Below are positions 33,644 to 46,575 of a stretch of DNA of 64,000 nucleotides, piece by piece; the first letter of the stretch is position 1; each line of letters opens with the position of its first letter. Origin of the DNA: Cerioporus squamosus (lineage: Eukaryota > Basidiomycota > Agaricomycetes > Polyporales > Polyporaceae); contig JABYQS010000104.1 in NCBI GenBank assembly GCA_022592435.1, positions 1 to 64,000 on the forward strand. The letters are read 5' to 3'. The position numbers and the translations under genes were made by a program. The notes beneath the pieces are model-generated. The model was not told the origin of the DNA. It ran no database searches and saw only the letters and a list, made by a program, of their open reading frames with translations.

Positions 33644-35937
33644 TCAGAACAACCATGGCCCGACTGCAGAGGGGATGAGGCGAAAACAGGAGTAATCAGC
33701 CATGCGTTCGGAAGGCTGCCGTAAGACACAATAGCGGCGATACGCACCTCTCCCTCGCTCTCCTTCCGGCTTGATCTGCAGACAGCTCTGGTGGATGAGG
33801 TTGAGAGCCTTGACGGCGTCGCGCCCGTCGATGACGCACGAGATGTTGATTTCGTTCGCCCCTTGGCTGATCATCTCGATGTTCACGTTGCCCTGGCCGA
33901 GCGTGGTGAACATGCGCCCGGAGATACCGATCATGTTGCGCATCGACTTCCCGACTAGCGACTAGGATCGCCATATCGCGGGCCACGGTGACCTGCAAGC
34001 GACGTCAATTCAGTTATTGCCGAACAGCACACACGGGCTGAATGCAGCATCCGAGGTGAGATATGGGGCACGCACCGTTCCGATTTTCTTGAGTTCCCGC
34101 ACGACGCGGTCCAGTACCTTTTTGTCGAGGTTCTCCTCGATGGCCATACTGACGTACACTTCACTCGTACTGATCAGGTCCACGACGACACCGTACCGGT
34201 CGAGCGTGCCGAAGATGGAAGCAAGGAATCCATGGGAGACGTTCTTCCGGTTCGAGTTGACGTTGAGAACGATGATGTGCTCCTTGATCGTCACGGCCGT
34301 CGGCTGCCGGAACTGACTGTGCTTGTCAAAGGTTGGTGAGGTGAGAGGCAGGAACACTTTCGAGGTCGACGTCGTAGGAATGACAGGCGGGAAACCGTCC
34401 GTCCCATTGGGCAGCGCGCCGCCCTCGACCTCGGGATCCGGATGGATGACAGTGCCACCGCCCTTCGGGTTTTCGACGTTCTTGATACGGATGGGAATTC
34501 TCCGCCGGATGACCTGCGCATGTTCCTGTAAGCTCCAGACCGCCCGTGCCGTCCCCCCGCACATATACCACGCTGGAATTCGTACCTGGTCCATAGTGAA
34601 TGGGTGGACGACCTCGCTCCCGTAGTACGTCAACTCAGCGGCCTCTTCTGGGGAAATGATCGGGATCAACCTCGCGGTAGGCACCTTGCGGGGGTCCGCC
34701 GTGAAGATTCCGTCAACCTCCTTCCAGATTTGTAGTTCCGAGGCACCAAGTCCGGCGGCCAGGAGAGCTGCCAGAAGGTCGGTGTATCCACGTCCAACCT
34801 GCCTGAGAAGAGAACCAGGCACAGGCCCGAAGAACCCTAGGAGAGCCGTAAGCATTGTGGATACACGCGGTTCGACGTGCGAGCAAACCTGTGACAACGG
34901 GCACTCGGTTACCACACTGTTTGATTCTCTCCGCCACAAGCTCTGCAACGCGGTCGTAGAAGTCTTGTCCGAGGGTGTCCGAGTCCGAGAAGTTTTCTGA
35001 CTCGGCGAGGGGTATGACGTTCTCTAAGCTGACGAACTCGGCATCTACGTTCTGGTGTGAAACGTTAAGATTCGCAACGGGATGCCCAGTAGCATTTGCT
35101 CACTTTATCGCGGAGAATAGCTGTCATAACCTTGCACCCCAGACGCTCCCCGAAACCGATGATGCTGTCTCTTGACCTCGGAGATATCTCGTCAATGATC
35201 TTGGAGTACGCCGGAGGATTGAGCGAGGTACACAACAAGATACGAAGGGTGCACGTACCTGCGTTGCAAACAGGAACGACCGAAGAGACTCGCAGTCCCG
35301 ATCAATCTCGGCCTCCAGGTCCTTCAAGATGTCCTGATTCCGGATACATGACCGTGCGGCATTGAAGTGCTCTGAACGGATGACATCCACCGTGGTGTTG
35401 AAGGAAGCCGGTGCCTCCGTGATGGAGGTCATGCCCAAGGACAGCGCGATGGACTCCGACTTTGGTGAGGACTTCCCTGGACTTGCAAACGGTGACTGAT
35501 ACTGGGTCAGTCTTGATATGTTCGTCGGAGACATAGTGCCGGGGGTCTCCGATATGCTATTTGACCGCTTGAGTGCCTCTCCCGCTGCCCTGAGCAACAG
35601 ATTCGTCGTTCCGAGTGCCTTGGTGGATCCTGACCGGGCCGAACAGACAATCGCGACCTTGTGCTGATCCAGGTACTCACTGGCATGCCATGAAAGGTTC
35701 AGAAAGCGTCCACGAGACAAGGGAAGTACGGACTCACGGTATTATTTCCTCCGCAATCTTCGTGGCAAACTTCCCTACGCTGGTTCCACCATACTTCTGG
35801 ACCAGCCACTTAGCTGCAGGATCGATGGTGTTCTGGTGCATGTTGGGCGGTGTACGAGGTGCACCGGTGGAGGAGATGGACGATGAACGCGACGAGGACG
35901 CCGCAGAGGCGGAAGATGGGGTAGATGCAGCAGACAT
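33644..35937 (-). CDS. HOM3: Aspartate kinase (aspartokinase)
   Basis: First step of threonine/methionine synthesis: ATP-dependent phosphorylation of aspartate. About 630 residues. A Ser-rich N-terminus is followed by the nucleotide-binding KYGGTSVGKF motif (about 35790). A Ser/Pro-rich insertion (SPFASPGKSSPKSES) is typical of fungal enzymes. Then come ERLGCKVM, GRGYTDLLAALLAAGLGASELQIWKEVDGI (about 34750), SPEEAAELTYYGSEVVHPFT, and two ACT regulatory domains (VLNVNSNRKNVSHGFLASIF; MIGISGRMFTTLGQGNVNIEMISQGANEIN). A short last exon encodes VGPWLF*. One reading-frame break lies at about 33946-33970, between DMAIL and LVGKSMRNM. Start at 35937; 35955 is an in-frame alternative. Confidence 0.94.
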
Positions 35938-36542
35938 GACCGGTGGCAGACACAAAGCTGGGAACTTCCCTCCGCACGTATAAATGCTTCAGGCGTTGGG
36001 ATGACTCGACCGCACCTAACGCATGACTTCAGTCATAATCCGGCGCATCGTGCCATGCCTACACACTAGTTACGAGGAGCTCCGAGGTTGTATTGAGAAG
36101 TCTTTCCTAGGGTCCGGATGCAAGCGGGTTCGCAGGTCGCTCGAAGTTCGAAGAAGAGATGTGGGCGGAACGTAATCTTCCGAGGGGCATGCCGACAATT
36201 TTGGCCGTCGTCTTCTCAGTTCTTATGTAGACATTTGGCAGGCAAGCTCAGGCAGTATACATGGTGAGAGAGTAAGCTATAGTCGCAATCTGGTCAACAG
36301 TACGCGTTGACGGTCTGGCTCGAGAGAGATAGGAGGGAGAGGTCGAGGAGCATCTTAGAACAAGTCTTAGACGAGTCTTACAAGGGCTGAGACGCGATAT
36401 TGACAGCGTTCCTTATCGGGTAAGTACTAGTTACAGTAAGGTCAAGTCGAATAAGAAAGCTGTGTTAGTAGACGACGCCTGGACCACCACCATACACGTC
36501 GCCCTCGTCGCGTCCCAGTAGTACTAGCGGCCAACCTCAAGC
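35938..36542. other. Divergent promoter region between aspartate kinase and ChAPs genes
   Basis: Both genes are transcribed away from this 600-bp region. It contains a TATAAA-like sequence near 35981 (complement side ambiguous) and no coding signal. No Gcn4-type TGACTC site could be assigned with confidence, although GATGACTCGAC occurs at about 36000-36010. Confidence 0.4.
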
Positions 36543-39328
36543 ATGGCCGACGCGTCTTTCAAGGACGTCCCGGAGTTATTCGAAGTAAGTGGACTTGCCA
36601 GCGGATACTCCGGACGCTCATGAGTTCTGGTTAGGTTGAGCTGGGAGAGTCTCTGGCTGCCCGGACGGAAAGCCTATGTTGGTCACCCTCTCTTCCGGTT
36701 TCTCCGCTTTCTGACGCGTGCTCTTTCTAGCAACGTTTCGCGAACTTGGGCCACCTGACTTGGTCCATGTGCTCAAGAGTTCTGGGCGGAGCGGGCAACG
36801 AGACGTGAGTATCATCTTCATGATCAACAACGCCGCCGCCTACCGTGTTGTAACAGCTCGGCTCGTACCACTATGTCTCCGGAGTGGATGCATCCTCCTC
36901 TGCATCATTAGCGGCCTACATAAACTCGCTCACATACAACATCGAGGACAATTCCGGCTGGTTCTCACAGGGGACGTCGTGGAAAGTGAAGAATGGGTGC
37001 TACTGGTGAGTGTTCATCCCGAGACGCGTCTTCTCCTGTACGGACCCACGGCCGCAGTTGCTTCAATGCCTTCTCGCGCGTGGATGTTCGTGTCGACGTC
37101 AAGATACCCGGAGGAGTGCAGGCATACGTCGTAGACTTGCGCGGTGAGAGGTACGTACGTCATACTGCCCAAGGGTGACAATAGGCTCATCATACGGCAG
37201 ACATGAAGCAACACCAGAGATATGGCAAGAAACATTCCTGTCCGCTCTCCTACGCGCCATCCTCTACTCGGACGACCCTACCTACTGGTTGGAAGCTTAT
37301 CGGAAACTTGACCCAATCACCAACCCCGAGGGCGAACTTCGTTTCCTACAAGCTGCCGAGGCGCTGTTCATGAAAGGTGTGCTTCCACCAACTCTCGCTA
37401 CACACGCTCTGTAACACAAGCATGTACGCAGGATGGCAAGTCGGGTCAGACCCCGAAATTCAGGTTGCCACCGTCGTGTCCAACCATCTGACCGCGGCTA
37501 TCATGAAGTACTTCGGTGACAGCGGCCGGTATCAATATGCTGCGAACCTCTTCGAGAAGATTACCGCAAAGGAACCGGAGGTAGCTTCGTTACTCGCGAG
37601 GAGCTATCTTGGCATGAGTACGTCCCGCCTCTCGTAGCCAGGAAAGTGGTCTAACTCCCTGCAGACGAGGAGGTCAAGGCGGTTCAGATAATGGCGTCTG
37701 CCATCAAGCAGACTTCACAATCGTATACTCTCCTTCATGTACAATGCGAATTCCTTCGGTCGAAAGGCAAGCACGAATGGGCCTTGAAGCTTGCGCGCCA
37801 AGCAGTCAACTGTGCGCCGAGCGAGTTTGTGACATGGGAGAAGCTGACGGATTGCTATATCGACCTTGGGCAATATGAGAATGTGCGTTCTATTCTCACT
37901 ATTGGACTATGTCTTCATGCCAGACTGACAACAAACAGGCGCTACTCACCCTCAATTCATGTCCCATGTTCACCTACAACGGTCGAGACGCTCATCGGAA
38001 TCTCACACCTGCTCGTGTTCACCTGCCGCCTAAGGGTACGATCGTGGAGATTCTTCCCGAGCGTATCAAGACAGATGACGACGAGGTGAGAAACCGTCCC
38101 AATAATATCTGCCTATCCCCATGACCTGACCGTTCCTCTCCGACAGGCTGACCCCGCACTCCTCCGTCTGCCCGCTCCGGGGCTTCGCGGAACGTGGGCC
38201 CGCGCATATTCCCTCCTTACCCGCCTTGTGTCGCAGATCGGCTGGGACGAGCTGCTCAAGACGAGGAGCTCCGTCTTCGTCATGGAAGAGGAGTATCGGA
38301 TGCAGAAAGCGCATAGTGATGCGCACGTACACTCGGCACCCCCGACCAAAGTGGTCCACGAAGACGGGACCGTCTCCTCACCAAAGCACGGTGCGTCCGA
38401 TGATGCATCGACTCGCGGGATGGTTTCACCAACGAATTCTGCGCCGGACGAAGACGGTGAGGGTGCGAAGGGCGACAGTGAATCGGAAGCGCATGCATCA
38501 GGGGCTGACGGGCTCCCCACGATCCGTATCTCCACAGAGAGCGCACGGGAGGCCGCCAACGGTCACTACGAAGCGAAGGAGAACGGGGTGAAAGAGAATC
38601 CCTCAGTGGGCGACTCGCTCGAGAGACCCGTCCAGGCCGCTGAGAACCAGGATGGCGAAGCTGGACAGGCGCCGTCGCAGGAGCCTTTCTCGTTTACCAA
38701 CAAGCGCCTCTGCGAGCGATGGCTGGATAACCTGTTCATGGTTTTGTACGAGGTGCGCATGGTCTGTCCTTACTCTGGATGTCTCTTGATTTAACAAGCT
38801 GGTCCCTCGACAGGATCTCCGTGTATGGACAATCTTCCGCGCCGAGGTCGCCCACTTCAAGACGCAGCACGTTGCGTACCGCAAGACGGGACTCGAATGG
38901 GAGATTCTTGGCGACCTGGGCGTTCGCCTCCACCACAAGGAGGAAGCCAAGGAGGCGTACCAGCGCTGCCTCGATACTCCGCGCTACTCGTACAAGCCTT
39001 GGTCCAAGATCCTGGACATGTATGCCGAGGAGGGCGACATCCAGCGCTCTCTCCAAGCTGCAGTCCGGGTTGCAGCATATCAATGGGGCGAGTACGCCGA
39101 GATGACGGTATGCCTTCTGCCCTGAGAGACATGACCTGCATGTGACTGAGTCCCCTACAGTATCCTACGCAGATTGCCCGTTGTTTCTTCAAGCTAGGCC
39201 AGATCCACGGCCACGCGAAGATCCAGTACACCTTGCTGAGCATGGGCCTCCCGGAGCCTGTTCTGAAAATAATGGAGAGCTATCTCGTCTATGGACGTAC
39301 GTTCAAGGTCGAAGGCTACGACTTCTGA
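36543..39328 (+). CDS. Chs5-Arf1-binding protein (ChAPs; Bch1/Bud7 family), exomer subunit
   Basis: TPR-type coat adaptor that exports selected membrane cargo such as chitin synthase from the trans-Golgi. About 760 residues over some ten exons. It starts MADASFKDVPELFE then RFANLGHLTW, GSYHYVSGVD, TYNIEDNSGWF and CYWCFNAFSRVDV. A helical TPR-like body follows (ATVVSNHLTAAIMKYF, QSYTLLHVQCEFLRSKGKHE). Then come a long acidic Ser-rich disordered insert at about 38290-38690, LCERWLDNLFMVLYEDLRVW, a second helical repeat block and the C-terminal VLKIMESYLVYGRTFKVEGYDF that closes the family. One join near 36802-36860 (GNET to LGSYHY) is out of phase by one base. Confidence 0.88.
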
Positions 39329-40016
39329 TCCTTTTCCTATCTCTATATCTCCTACCCACTGTCTTGTGGACTGTTCCCTGGAATTGTAGATTGTTGCGTG
39401 TAGCCCTGCTAACGCTCGCGCGGAACTATTATAGTATCTTATTCTCCGGTTCTTCACCCCATCCTGCTGGTGCGCCTTGCGCCAATGGCGTTCCGCAACT
39501 GCGTTAGTTTCACCATGATCCTCCTTGATGCTCAACTGATTCAAGGCGGTGACGTCGGTGAGTGGTGGCTTTCTGTCTTCGCAAAATCCATTTCGAGCTC
39601 AACACAGCCTGTGCATAGGTACTCATTGAGACGTCCGTCCGGCGGCGATTAAGGGGGTCAGGGAAGCCCCAGAAGAGTCACCACGCATGCTATTCGAATC
39701 CAATCCGATGAGCCGCGAGTTTGTCGTTGGCCACAGTCCTCAGTACTGAGGGACATCCGACATCGTATACACAAGACTCGCCTGTCTAGCTTCAGTGCAA
39801 CGGTACGTTGGTGTAGTCGTCGACGCACTCCAGGACACTCCGCGGACCAGTGCAAGCTGTACATGAGGCCAAGCTCACTTTTTGACCGCAGCCCTGCGCG
39901 AAGACCAAAAATTTGCGCGGGGTGATTGAGTTGGGACCCCCGAAGACGGCGCGCGATTGCGCGATATAAGCCCGGCTGTCTTTCCCTCTCTCTCCTGCGT
40001 TGCTCACATCCCAGGA
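39329..40016. other. Intergenic region
   Basis: 3' flank of the ChAPs gene and promoter of the DUF6533 gene. A pyrimidine-rich CTTTCCCTCTCTCTCC tract lies just before the latter's ATG, typical of fungal transcription start regions. No coding signal. Confidence 0.45.
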
Positions 40017-41753
40017 TGACCTCCCAATACGACCCCGCTCTCGTCAGCGCCTATAACAACTTGTGGGTTCCTCCCAAACTGTTGATTGTCGACTGTCGCT
40101 CACGCATCACAACGCCAGTCAGACCAGTAACTATGTCGCTATTGCAACCACAGGTGATGTTGCGAACCGATCTTATACGGAGATTATACACTCGTACTCA
40201 TGAGCGGACGCAATTCAGCCTGGATATTCTACGAGTCTCTCATTACTTTCGATTTTGAAACACGCCTGTTCTGGACGAAGAGACTCTCTGGGGCGTCTGC
40301 CATGTTCTTCGTGGCGAGGTACACTACCTTGGTGTATGCTATACTCAACGTCGTCGGAAGCGTGTATACTACTATCTCGGATGAGGTGCGCCTCTTCTTA
40401 TCATATCTCACATAGTGGACACCACGAGGTGACCTTCAATTCTAGAGGTATGTACCTGTGACCGACAGTGACCTGGTTGCGGCTTACCGAACACGTCCTG
40501 TTGCAGTTGCAACGAGATTGCCAAAGCCACGTATGCGCTGGGCTGTATCCGCTACATCCCCTTCGCCGGTGAGTACCATCTTGATCTTCTGGACTTGTGG
40601 ATGCTAACTCATACTGTCCTTCCCAGCCTTCGCTGGGATGCGTACCCTGGCCTTGACCAGGAGTTGGCCACTCGCGGTAATAGTCCTTGCATTTTCCCTG
40701 GCACCGGCAGCCGTGAACTTCGTGAGTATCAACGCTGACTGGGATACATGTTTCCCTTGTTTACACGGCGTGGACATCAGACGCAACTGGGACTTGGGGT
40801 GACGGGGACTGTCGAACCCATCTTTGGATGTTCAGTGTTCTTCACCATCACACTGACCGGGGCAGTGATGTGCGTATTTCCTACAACTCTCTCCGCTAAC
40901 TGGCTCACCATCCGCGAAGATGTATGTCGCCTCAATCTCGAAGCTAATCCCGGCTCCAGCACTCACGTCCACAGGTACCGCCGTCTCTAGGACGGGAGCA
41001 ATCATAGGCGATTTCCTGCTTGTGGCGATAACGTGGCACAGGCTAGCGAAAGAATCTATCCGCAACGAGTTGGCGAAACGTGGTTCATTGGTATCAGTCG
41101 TGATATGGAACGGTCAGTGCGCTCGACTGCTCGCCTCCACGTTTTCCTCATATCTCGTGGAACAGGGATCCTATACTTCAGGTAGGATGCGCGTTCCTCA
41201 TACACAGAATTCATACTTACTGGCCCCCACAGTGTACTGTTCGTACTGAACGTGTTACACCTCGGCATCACCCTGTCTTCGGTACGCTCCACTCTAATGC
41301 GCACCCGTGGCTAGGCCCTGCTAAAGCTCAGGACAACAGCTCATCGGAAATCCGGCCGGGGGAATCAGCTTTGTCACGAACTTCACGGATCCGTAGGCAA
41401 CCTTCGGGCACATCCAGCAGCGAACTATAACGACTAATATGCCTTTCTGATACAGACTCACTTCCATCCTCATCTGCCGTTTCCTGATCGACCTCCAGCA
41501 AGCCAGCGTCCAGGATATGCATCTCGGCTCCGGAGAGCCCCTCGGTTCGCAGACCATCGCAACCAACATGACATCGCTCAACTTCACGCGAGGGATGGGC
41601 GCCCTCGGGTCGGTGGTCATGCCCGATGGGGTTGAGGACGAAACAGGGAGTGTTGCCCCAGAGACGAAGTACGAACCCGGTCCCGCCGGGGAACATGAGC
41701 TGGCGAACAGGGCACTGTACATTGGGGAAGAGGGACCGGGACCCTCGGAGTAA
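40017..41753 (+). CDS. DUF6533-type seven-helix membrane protein
   Basis: Uncharacterised basidiomycete-expanded membrane protein family. MTSQYDPALV begins a short extracellular N-terminus. An intron leads to QTSNYVAIATTAWIFYESLI, then the domain core TFDFETRLFWTKRLSGASAM, then ARYTTLVYAIL. Later helices are at about 40510-40560, 40625-40730, 40800-40870 and 40985-41090 (VSRTGAIIGDFLLVAITWHR). A late helix near 41230 is followed by the cytosolic sequence LICRFLIDLQQASVQDMH and a Gly/Glu-rich tail ending GEEGPGPSE. Roughly 8-9 introns. The middle exons around 40870-40985 and 41250-41460 are approximate. Function unknown; no enzyme motifs. Confidence 0.72.
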
Positions 41754-42334
41754 ATGTGGCTCCATTTCGAGGGAATGGAGTCAGTTGAGACACTCGGCGA
41801 TGTTGGAGAATCGGTACTTAAGGTCAGCGATGGCGTTTCTTGAGCCGCAGATATGGGGCTGACCAATTTGCGTTTCGGTCAAACGTGCACCGCATCTATG
41901 GCTTACGCTTGCGAACAGGGTGGCTTGTGGTAATCTGCGCTTCATATTCAGGAGTTCACATACATGAATGCCTCCATGGCTATCAATCTTCAGTTGGGTT
42001 TCACACTAGCTATGAGGTAATGTCCTTGGCATGTGTGTCATTGTCGTATCAGCGACTTTCGTCCACAGCGAAGCTTCGAGTCTCCTCATCTGCTGTGCAG
42101 GCCAAGTCTTCCTTCTTCTTGTCGTCGATCGACCTCGTTATGTCCTCTTGCTCGTGTTCCATTGGTGATGACGCCCTAGCCCAATGTCTCAAATTCACTC
42201 GGTGCCGCTGTTATCAACGTGAGTTTGGGCCTGGTGTTCCTCTGTGACTGGACAGTGATAGTCTCACATAGTCTAATGATGCTTCTAGTAATCATTTCAA
42301 TTGTGGGATTTAATGCGGTGGAGGCTATCCGGAA

Positions 42335-42830
42335 ACATTTACGGGCTTCAACTGGGACGGAATCGGCTTTACCTCATGTCCGGGGGACGCATGCCACAAA
42401 CTTCGGGCGAACGTCACGCAGCAATTTGCGCTTTCCGGTTGGCAGGTGGACTTCCAGATGTGGCCCAAAGGCTCGTTCGGCCTAGTCGATTCGGTTGGGT
42501 CCTTCGACCTGGGTCCGTCACCGCTTGACGTGTTTAACCGGTAAGTGTCCTTCACAACCGAACCTTATGGCCATGGTGTCATTGACATACATACCGGCTC
42601 CTCTACAGGACTCGGTGAAACTCGGGGCGGAGGATGATCGATGACATGTCGATGACATGCGGGTACAGCTCGACTGTAGTCCGGGGCGACGGTGAGCACA
42701 TCAATCTCACCGTACCTTTTGACCACAGCGCGGGGTACTCATTCACTGTGGAGAAGCTCGGGAGTCGGTATGTTGGGCCTCTATCATCTCGACCACTCAG
42801 GTCTTCTTCCCGTTGAGCGAGTTGAACTTC
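42335..42830 (+). other. Gene-like segment with two probable exons
   Basis: An uninterrupted 68-codon stretch (42335-42539) with balanced composition reads TFTGFNWDGIGFTSCPGDAC and further on QFALSGWQVDFQMWPKGSFG. It ends FNR at a GTAAGT donor. After an intron ending CTACAG, a second stretch reads MTCGYSSTVVRGDGEHINLT and SAGYSFTVEKLGSR, ending at a GTATGT donor. The joint is out of phase, and a direct duplication of GATGACATG sits at the suspect point. It looks like a secreted beta-rich protein gene, possibly damaged. No family recognised; start and end unknown. Confidence 0.35.
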
Positions 42831-43733
42831 CCCATCTCAACGGAGAGCACAATTGTGAGCGACGTTTACTCATTGTGCTGTGGAGTTTCCGACTGAGATC
42901 TGGTTACGGTAGGTGAACTCAGTGTTCACCGGCGGTACTACCGCCCACTGCACTCGTTTGGCACGGCGACATGAGTCAATGACATCACGAAGATGGTTAC
43001 GCATGAATGTGCCTGCGTGCTATTTCCATCGAGGCATGCGGCTGAAGCAACACAGTCTCTAGGCCCTTGTCTCCGCAGATGTCGACATGTGCATGGCTGG
43101 GATGACGAGCTCGCGGGCTCCAAATGTATCCTGGATGCTGCGTCCGCAGTGCCGCCATCCTCACGGATACGACTGACTGACCAGCGCACCCCACGGTGTC
43201 TAGTCTGACAGTGTGAAGTCCCAAATTTGCATCTAGCCTGTCGCGGTCTCGGACTATCCCCACTTGCAGATCCTTCGGGCGAGACCGCGAAGCTCGATCG
43301 ACCTCGATCGACCTCACGGTATAGTAGCATAGACGATCGACACAGTTTCAGTCTGGCGTTAGAACCAACTCCACCCTCAGGATAGTAAGCAACCAACGAT
43401 AGCCAGTGCGCGCAACACCTAGCACCTCCATATGTGAGTCACAGGCACATTCATACTGCGGGCGTCGCGCTGCGGGTGACGATGAGAGGAGCGAGGACCA
43501 GAATAAATTACTCCATGGGCATGGTATGTAACTTGAGTAACCATAATCATACACGTACGACCTATGAATACAGCTGTGTGGATATGGGATGCGGATGAAC
43601 TGGGTGTACTAAAGGATGATGATGCAAACAGTCTAAACGGGAATCTCGGTGACCCCAGTCGGCTCCCAAACACGTCTCCGGACGGTGGATCGAAACAGCC
43701 CGTCTCGAGGCCCGGGACAGTGCCCATGCCGAG
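42831..43733. other. Intergenic region
   Basis: No supported gene. A small direct repeat CTCGATCGAC occurs twice at about 43293-43315. Confidence 0.4.
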
Positions 43734-44282
43734 CTACGATCGGAAGTGCGCAGACGACATCGAAAGGCGCGGCCGGTGGTGATACCTCTGCGCATGCGGG
43801 ACAACCGGTCTCCGCGCCTGCATGGAGAGCTTCTGCATGCGCGTCATGACGTCGCGTGCAAGGAACACGGTGCCCTTCTCCTCTTCGTATAGCGTGCAGT
43901 GGTCCTCAATCGGCTCGAGGATGTGCATGTCCGCAGGATGGACGGTGGCGCGGTGCGAGTACCGGAACTGGGTGATGAACTCGTGCCTGAAGACGTGCAC
44001 GTCGGCGACCATGAGCGCAGGACGACATGCCTCCTTGCGCAGATGTATGGGGCACTGCAGAGGCAGACGCCACAGTCAGTTCTCCGTGCGTCATTGAGGG
44101 CTAATGTCGCCACACGGAGTGGACTCACCTTGCACTAAGCAGACGTCATCCTTAATCTGGGCGAGAGCAAAGGTGGATCTCTGCTCGGTGGTTGGGGAGG
44201 ACATGCCCTGCGCCGACTGTGGCGAGATGGGAGTGGACATAGAACACAAAGACGAGGATGAGCAGGACGCTACGGCGGCCAT
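43734..44282 (-). CDS. Hypothetical small protein
   Basis: Two exons. The first (44282 to about 44130) encodes a Ser-rich start and FALAQIKDDVCLVQ. The second (about 44060-43734) encodes CPIHLRKEACRPALM, VHVFRHEFITQFRYSHRATV, PADMHILEPIEDHCTLYEEE, GTVFLARDVMTRMQKLSMQA and a basic tail. Total about 150 residues with a regular amphipathic pattern that looks genuine. The GTGAGT donor and CTGCAG acceptor are good, but the joint is one base out of phase. No domain recognised. Confidence 0.5.
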
Positions 44283-46300
44283 TATAGTGTGGCTGTGGCG
44301 CGGAAGTGGTCCGTGTATAGATGTGGCCTTGGCCTGTCGACAGTATAGGGGAGGTGGCCTTGGCGCGACACAAGAGCAGAGGGACGATCGACTGGGAGAC
44401 GTGAGGGCTTGGAGGGGAGGGGGAGGACGCGGGCGGAAGCGGCGGGTTTTATAGGATTTTCGTTAGGCGACACACGCTTCGGCCACGCGGGAAGGCGAAG
44501 CTTCTGGTCGAGTGAATGCATCCGTCGAAGCGTCTTACGACCGGTCATTATGATTCCTCGCACCGGAATAGCCCATCACATCCGTGCATTTGTGTTTCAC
44601 TCCGCTCGCCGAACCCGGATCGGAGACTCGAGTCTGTCCGCTGCTTTCCATCTCTCCTCAGACTTCGATCGCAGGAGCTGTGCCGCGCGTAGGCGCCCCG
44701 CACTAGCGGCTGGCGCCTGGCTATCTGCATATCTCGTCGCACTCCGCGACGACTCGCCTCATCTGAAAAGGCCGGAATCATGAGCTCATGAAGACCACTT
44801 GCAGACCGCGGTCGATAGCCGATGCCCCGAACGGTCGACTGCGGCTCGAGAGCCTAGGACGGGTGCACGAGTGACGAGCAGAGAGACCCATGACCGTCGG
44901 CGGAAGAGCCCACGAGCGGCCAAGTGGGCTCCCAGCGGAGTTTACAAGAACTCTGAGTCTCGCGCGAAATACATTCGAACATATTGCGAGCGGAAAAGCG
45001 CGGAAAAGAGACGTACGCAATACTTCCTGAAGTTTCTTCCATTCCACAGGCGAGGGTCGAGAACTTGCGAAACGCCGGCGTGTCCAACCCTCGCCGACGA
45101 CCGTGCAGATCCTGGCGCCGGCGTTGCTCGGGTTGCCGCGCGCACAACGTTGCGGTCGCTGCGAAACTATGCGCATCAACGTACGTTGCATCCGGCCGCA
45201 AGCAGCCTGGCCAAAGCTTAAATGTACTTACGGGCCCGGATGTCGCCTCCTTCGGCCGATGACCTGGACCTGTGGGCCATGGCGAGTCTGTGCTGGACGG
45301 CGGAGGCCACCAAAGGCCACCCTCAGAGGCATCCGAGGACTTCTCTCGAAATCAAATGACCAGCGTATAGTGCACGCTGGCGCAATGTCGTATTCGCGAG
45401 CCGAACGGGTCGGGACTCGGGCGAGAAGCTTGATCTGCGCCATCGATAGGAGACGCCAACGCCTTTGTCGTCGTGCTATCTCGTCCGCGATGACAAAGCG
45501 CACGCTGAAGAAGACCTGTCAACGACCGGTGACCCGTCCTCGGGCTGTTGAGGCATGCGCTCTCGCCGGTCGCGCAGCAGCGTCTGCTCGAACTTGCCAC
45601 TTCTCGCCGGCAGAGTTAGGCGTCGTGTGCACATGCTGCGCACGAGGACTGGTAGTGCTGGGAATACCTCCGCTTTGATTGGGAGCTGCTACAGATGCCG
45701 CAGGTCAGCCAGGTAGTTCGGTTCCTCTGAACCCTAACAAGCAACCACGGAGCCTGTGATGTCCACGCCTGTGTCCGCGGAACGAGGATACGGGATGGCC
45801 GCGCTCGCAAGGCGATACCACGCCCGCGCCACCGTGGCCTGTGTGGGGGCACCTCGCACATCCTTACGCCCACATACCGCGGCGTTTCACTCGAACGACG
45901 GGCGAACCGGAGTCTGTTCCTATTGATGCATCGAATATCATCCTGCGAACACAGTTCGCCTCCGCAGTAAACCCGTTCACCAAGGACCGAGGTAGAGCGG
46001 CACGCACCGGTCGGGGACTTCTTGTAAACCCTAAGCATGCTGCGTGCGACGAAACACCGCGTGCCAGCGATTTGCGCCAAGCGTTCCCGGGGCGAACAGC
46101 GACCTTCTCACCAGTCACAACTCCTAGGAAACGATTAACAGGCGGGTGGGAGGAGAGGCGACCGAGGCGTGGATGAGAGGACAGCCGCAGCATTCAGCGC
46201 CAGCGGTGTAGGTGATGAGATGTGATCAGGCTGTGTCGGAGCGCACAAGGACGACAGAGAAGAGCAAAGAAGACGAAGCAGACTCAGGGCCGTTCGAGCG
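44283..46300. other. Intergenic region, no gene recognised
   Basis: GC-rich with many overlapping short frames on both strands. None has motifs or splice structure I can defend. Confidence 0.35.
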
Positions 46301-46319
46301 TGTCGGAGACAGAGGCGCC

Positions 46320-46575
46320 CTCCGAAGTACTTCGGGCGATGTCCGTACAGGTTGGAGTTGAATGGTTGCTGTTCGGCGTCCCTGGATTTGAGTCATCACT
46401 CCGAGGTGGTATCTATGCCGCACTGAAGGAAGGGGCATATCAGTGAGCGACTCCTTGATGGAGTTGTAGGCCTGGGTACCTTTGTCCGATTAAGTGGATG
46501 CAATTCTCGATTCCAAAGATGACAAAAAGCTTGCAGTACACACCTACTTCTTCAACAAACTCCGCGACCGATGAC
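46320..46575 (+). other. Gene-like fragment
   Basis: Two short stretches look coding: VQVGVEWLLFGVPGFESSLR with GGIYAALKEGAYQ (46345-46443), and after a stop AILDSKDDKKLAVHTYFFNK with LRDR (about 46500-46577). The second recalls the start of a small adaptor/coatomer longin-type domain, but too little is visible to claim it. Possibly relics or exons of an unresolved gene. Confidence 0.2.

Noticed and set aside
45103..46193. Overlapping long frames on both strands
   Set aside because: Cys/Arg-rich random-looking composition in a GC-rich region; no splice structure or motif.
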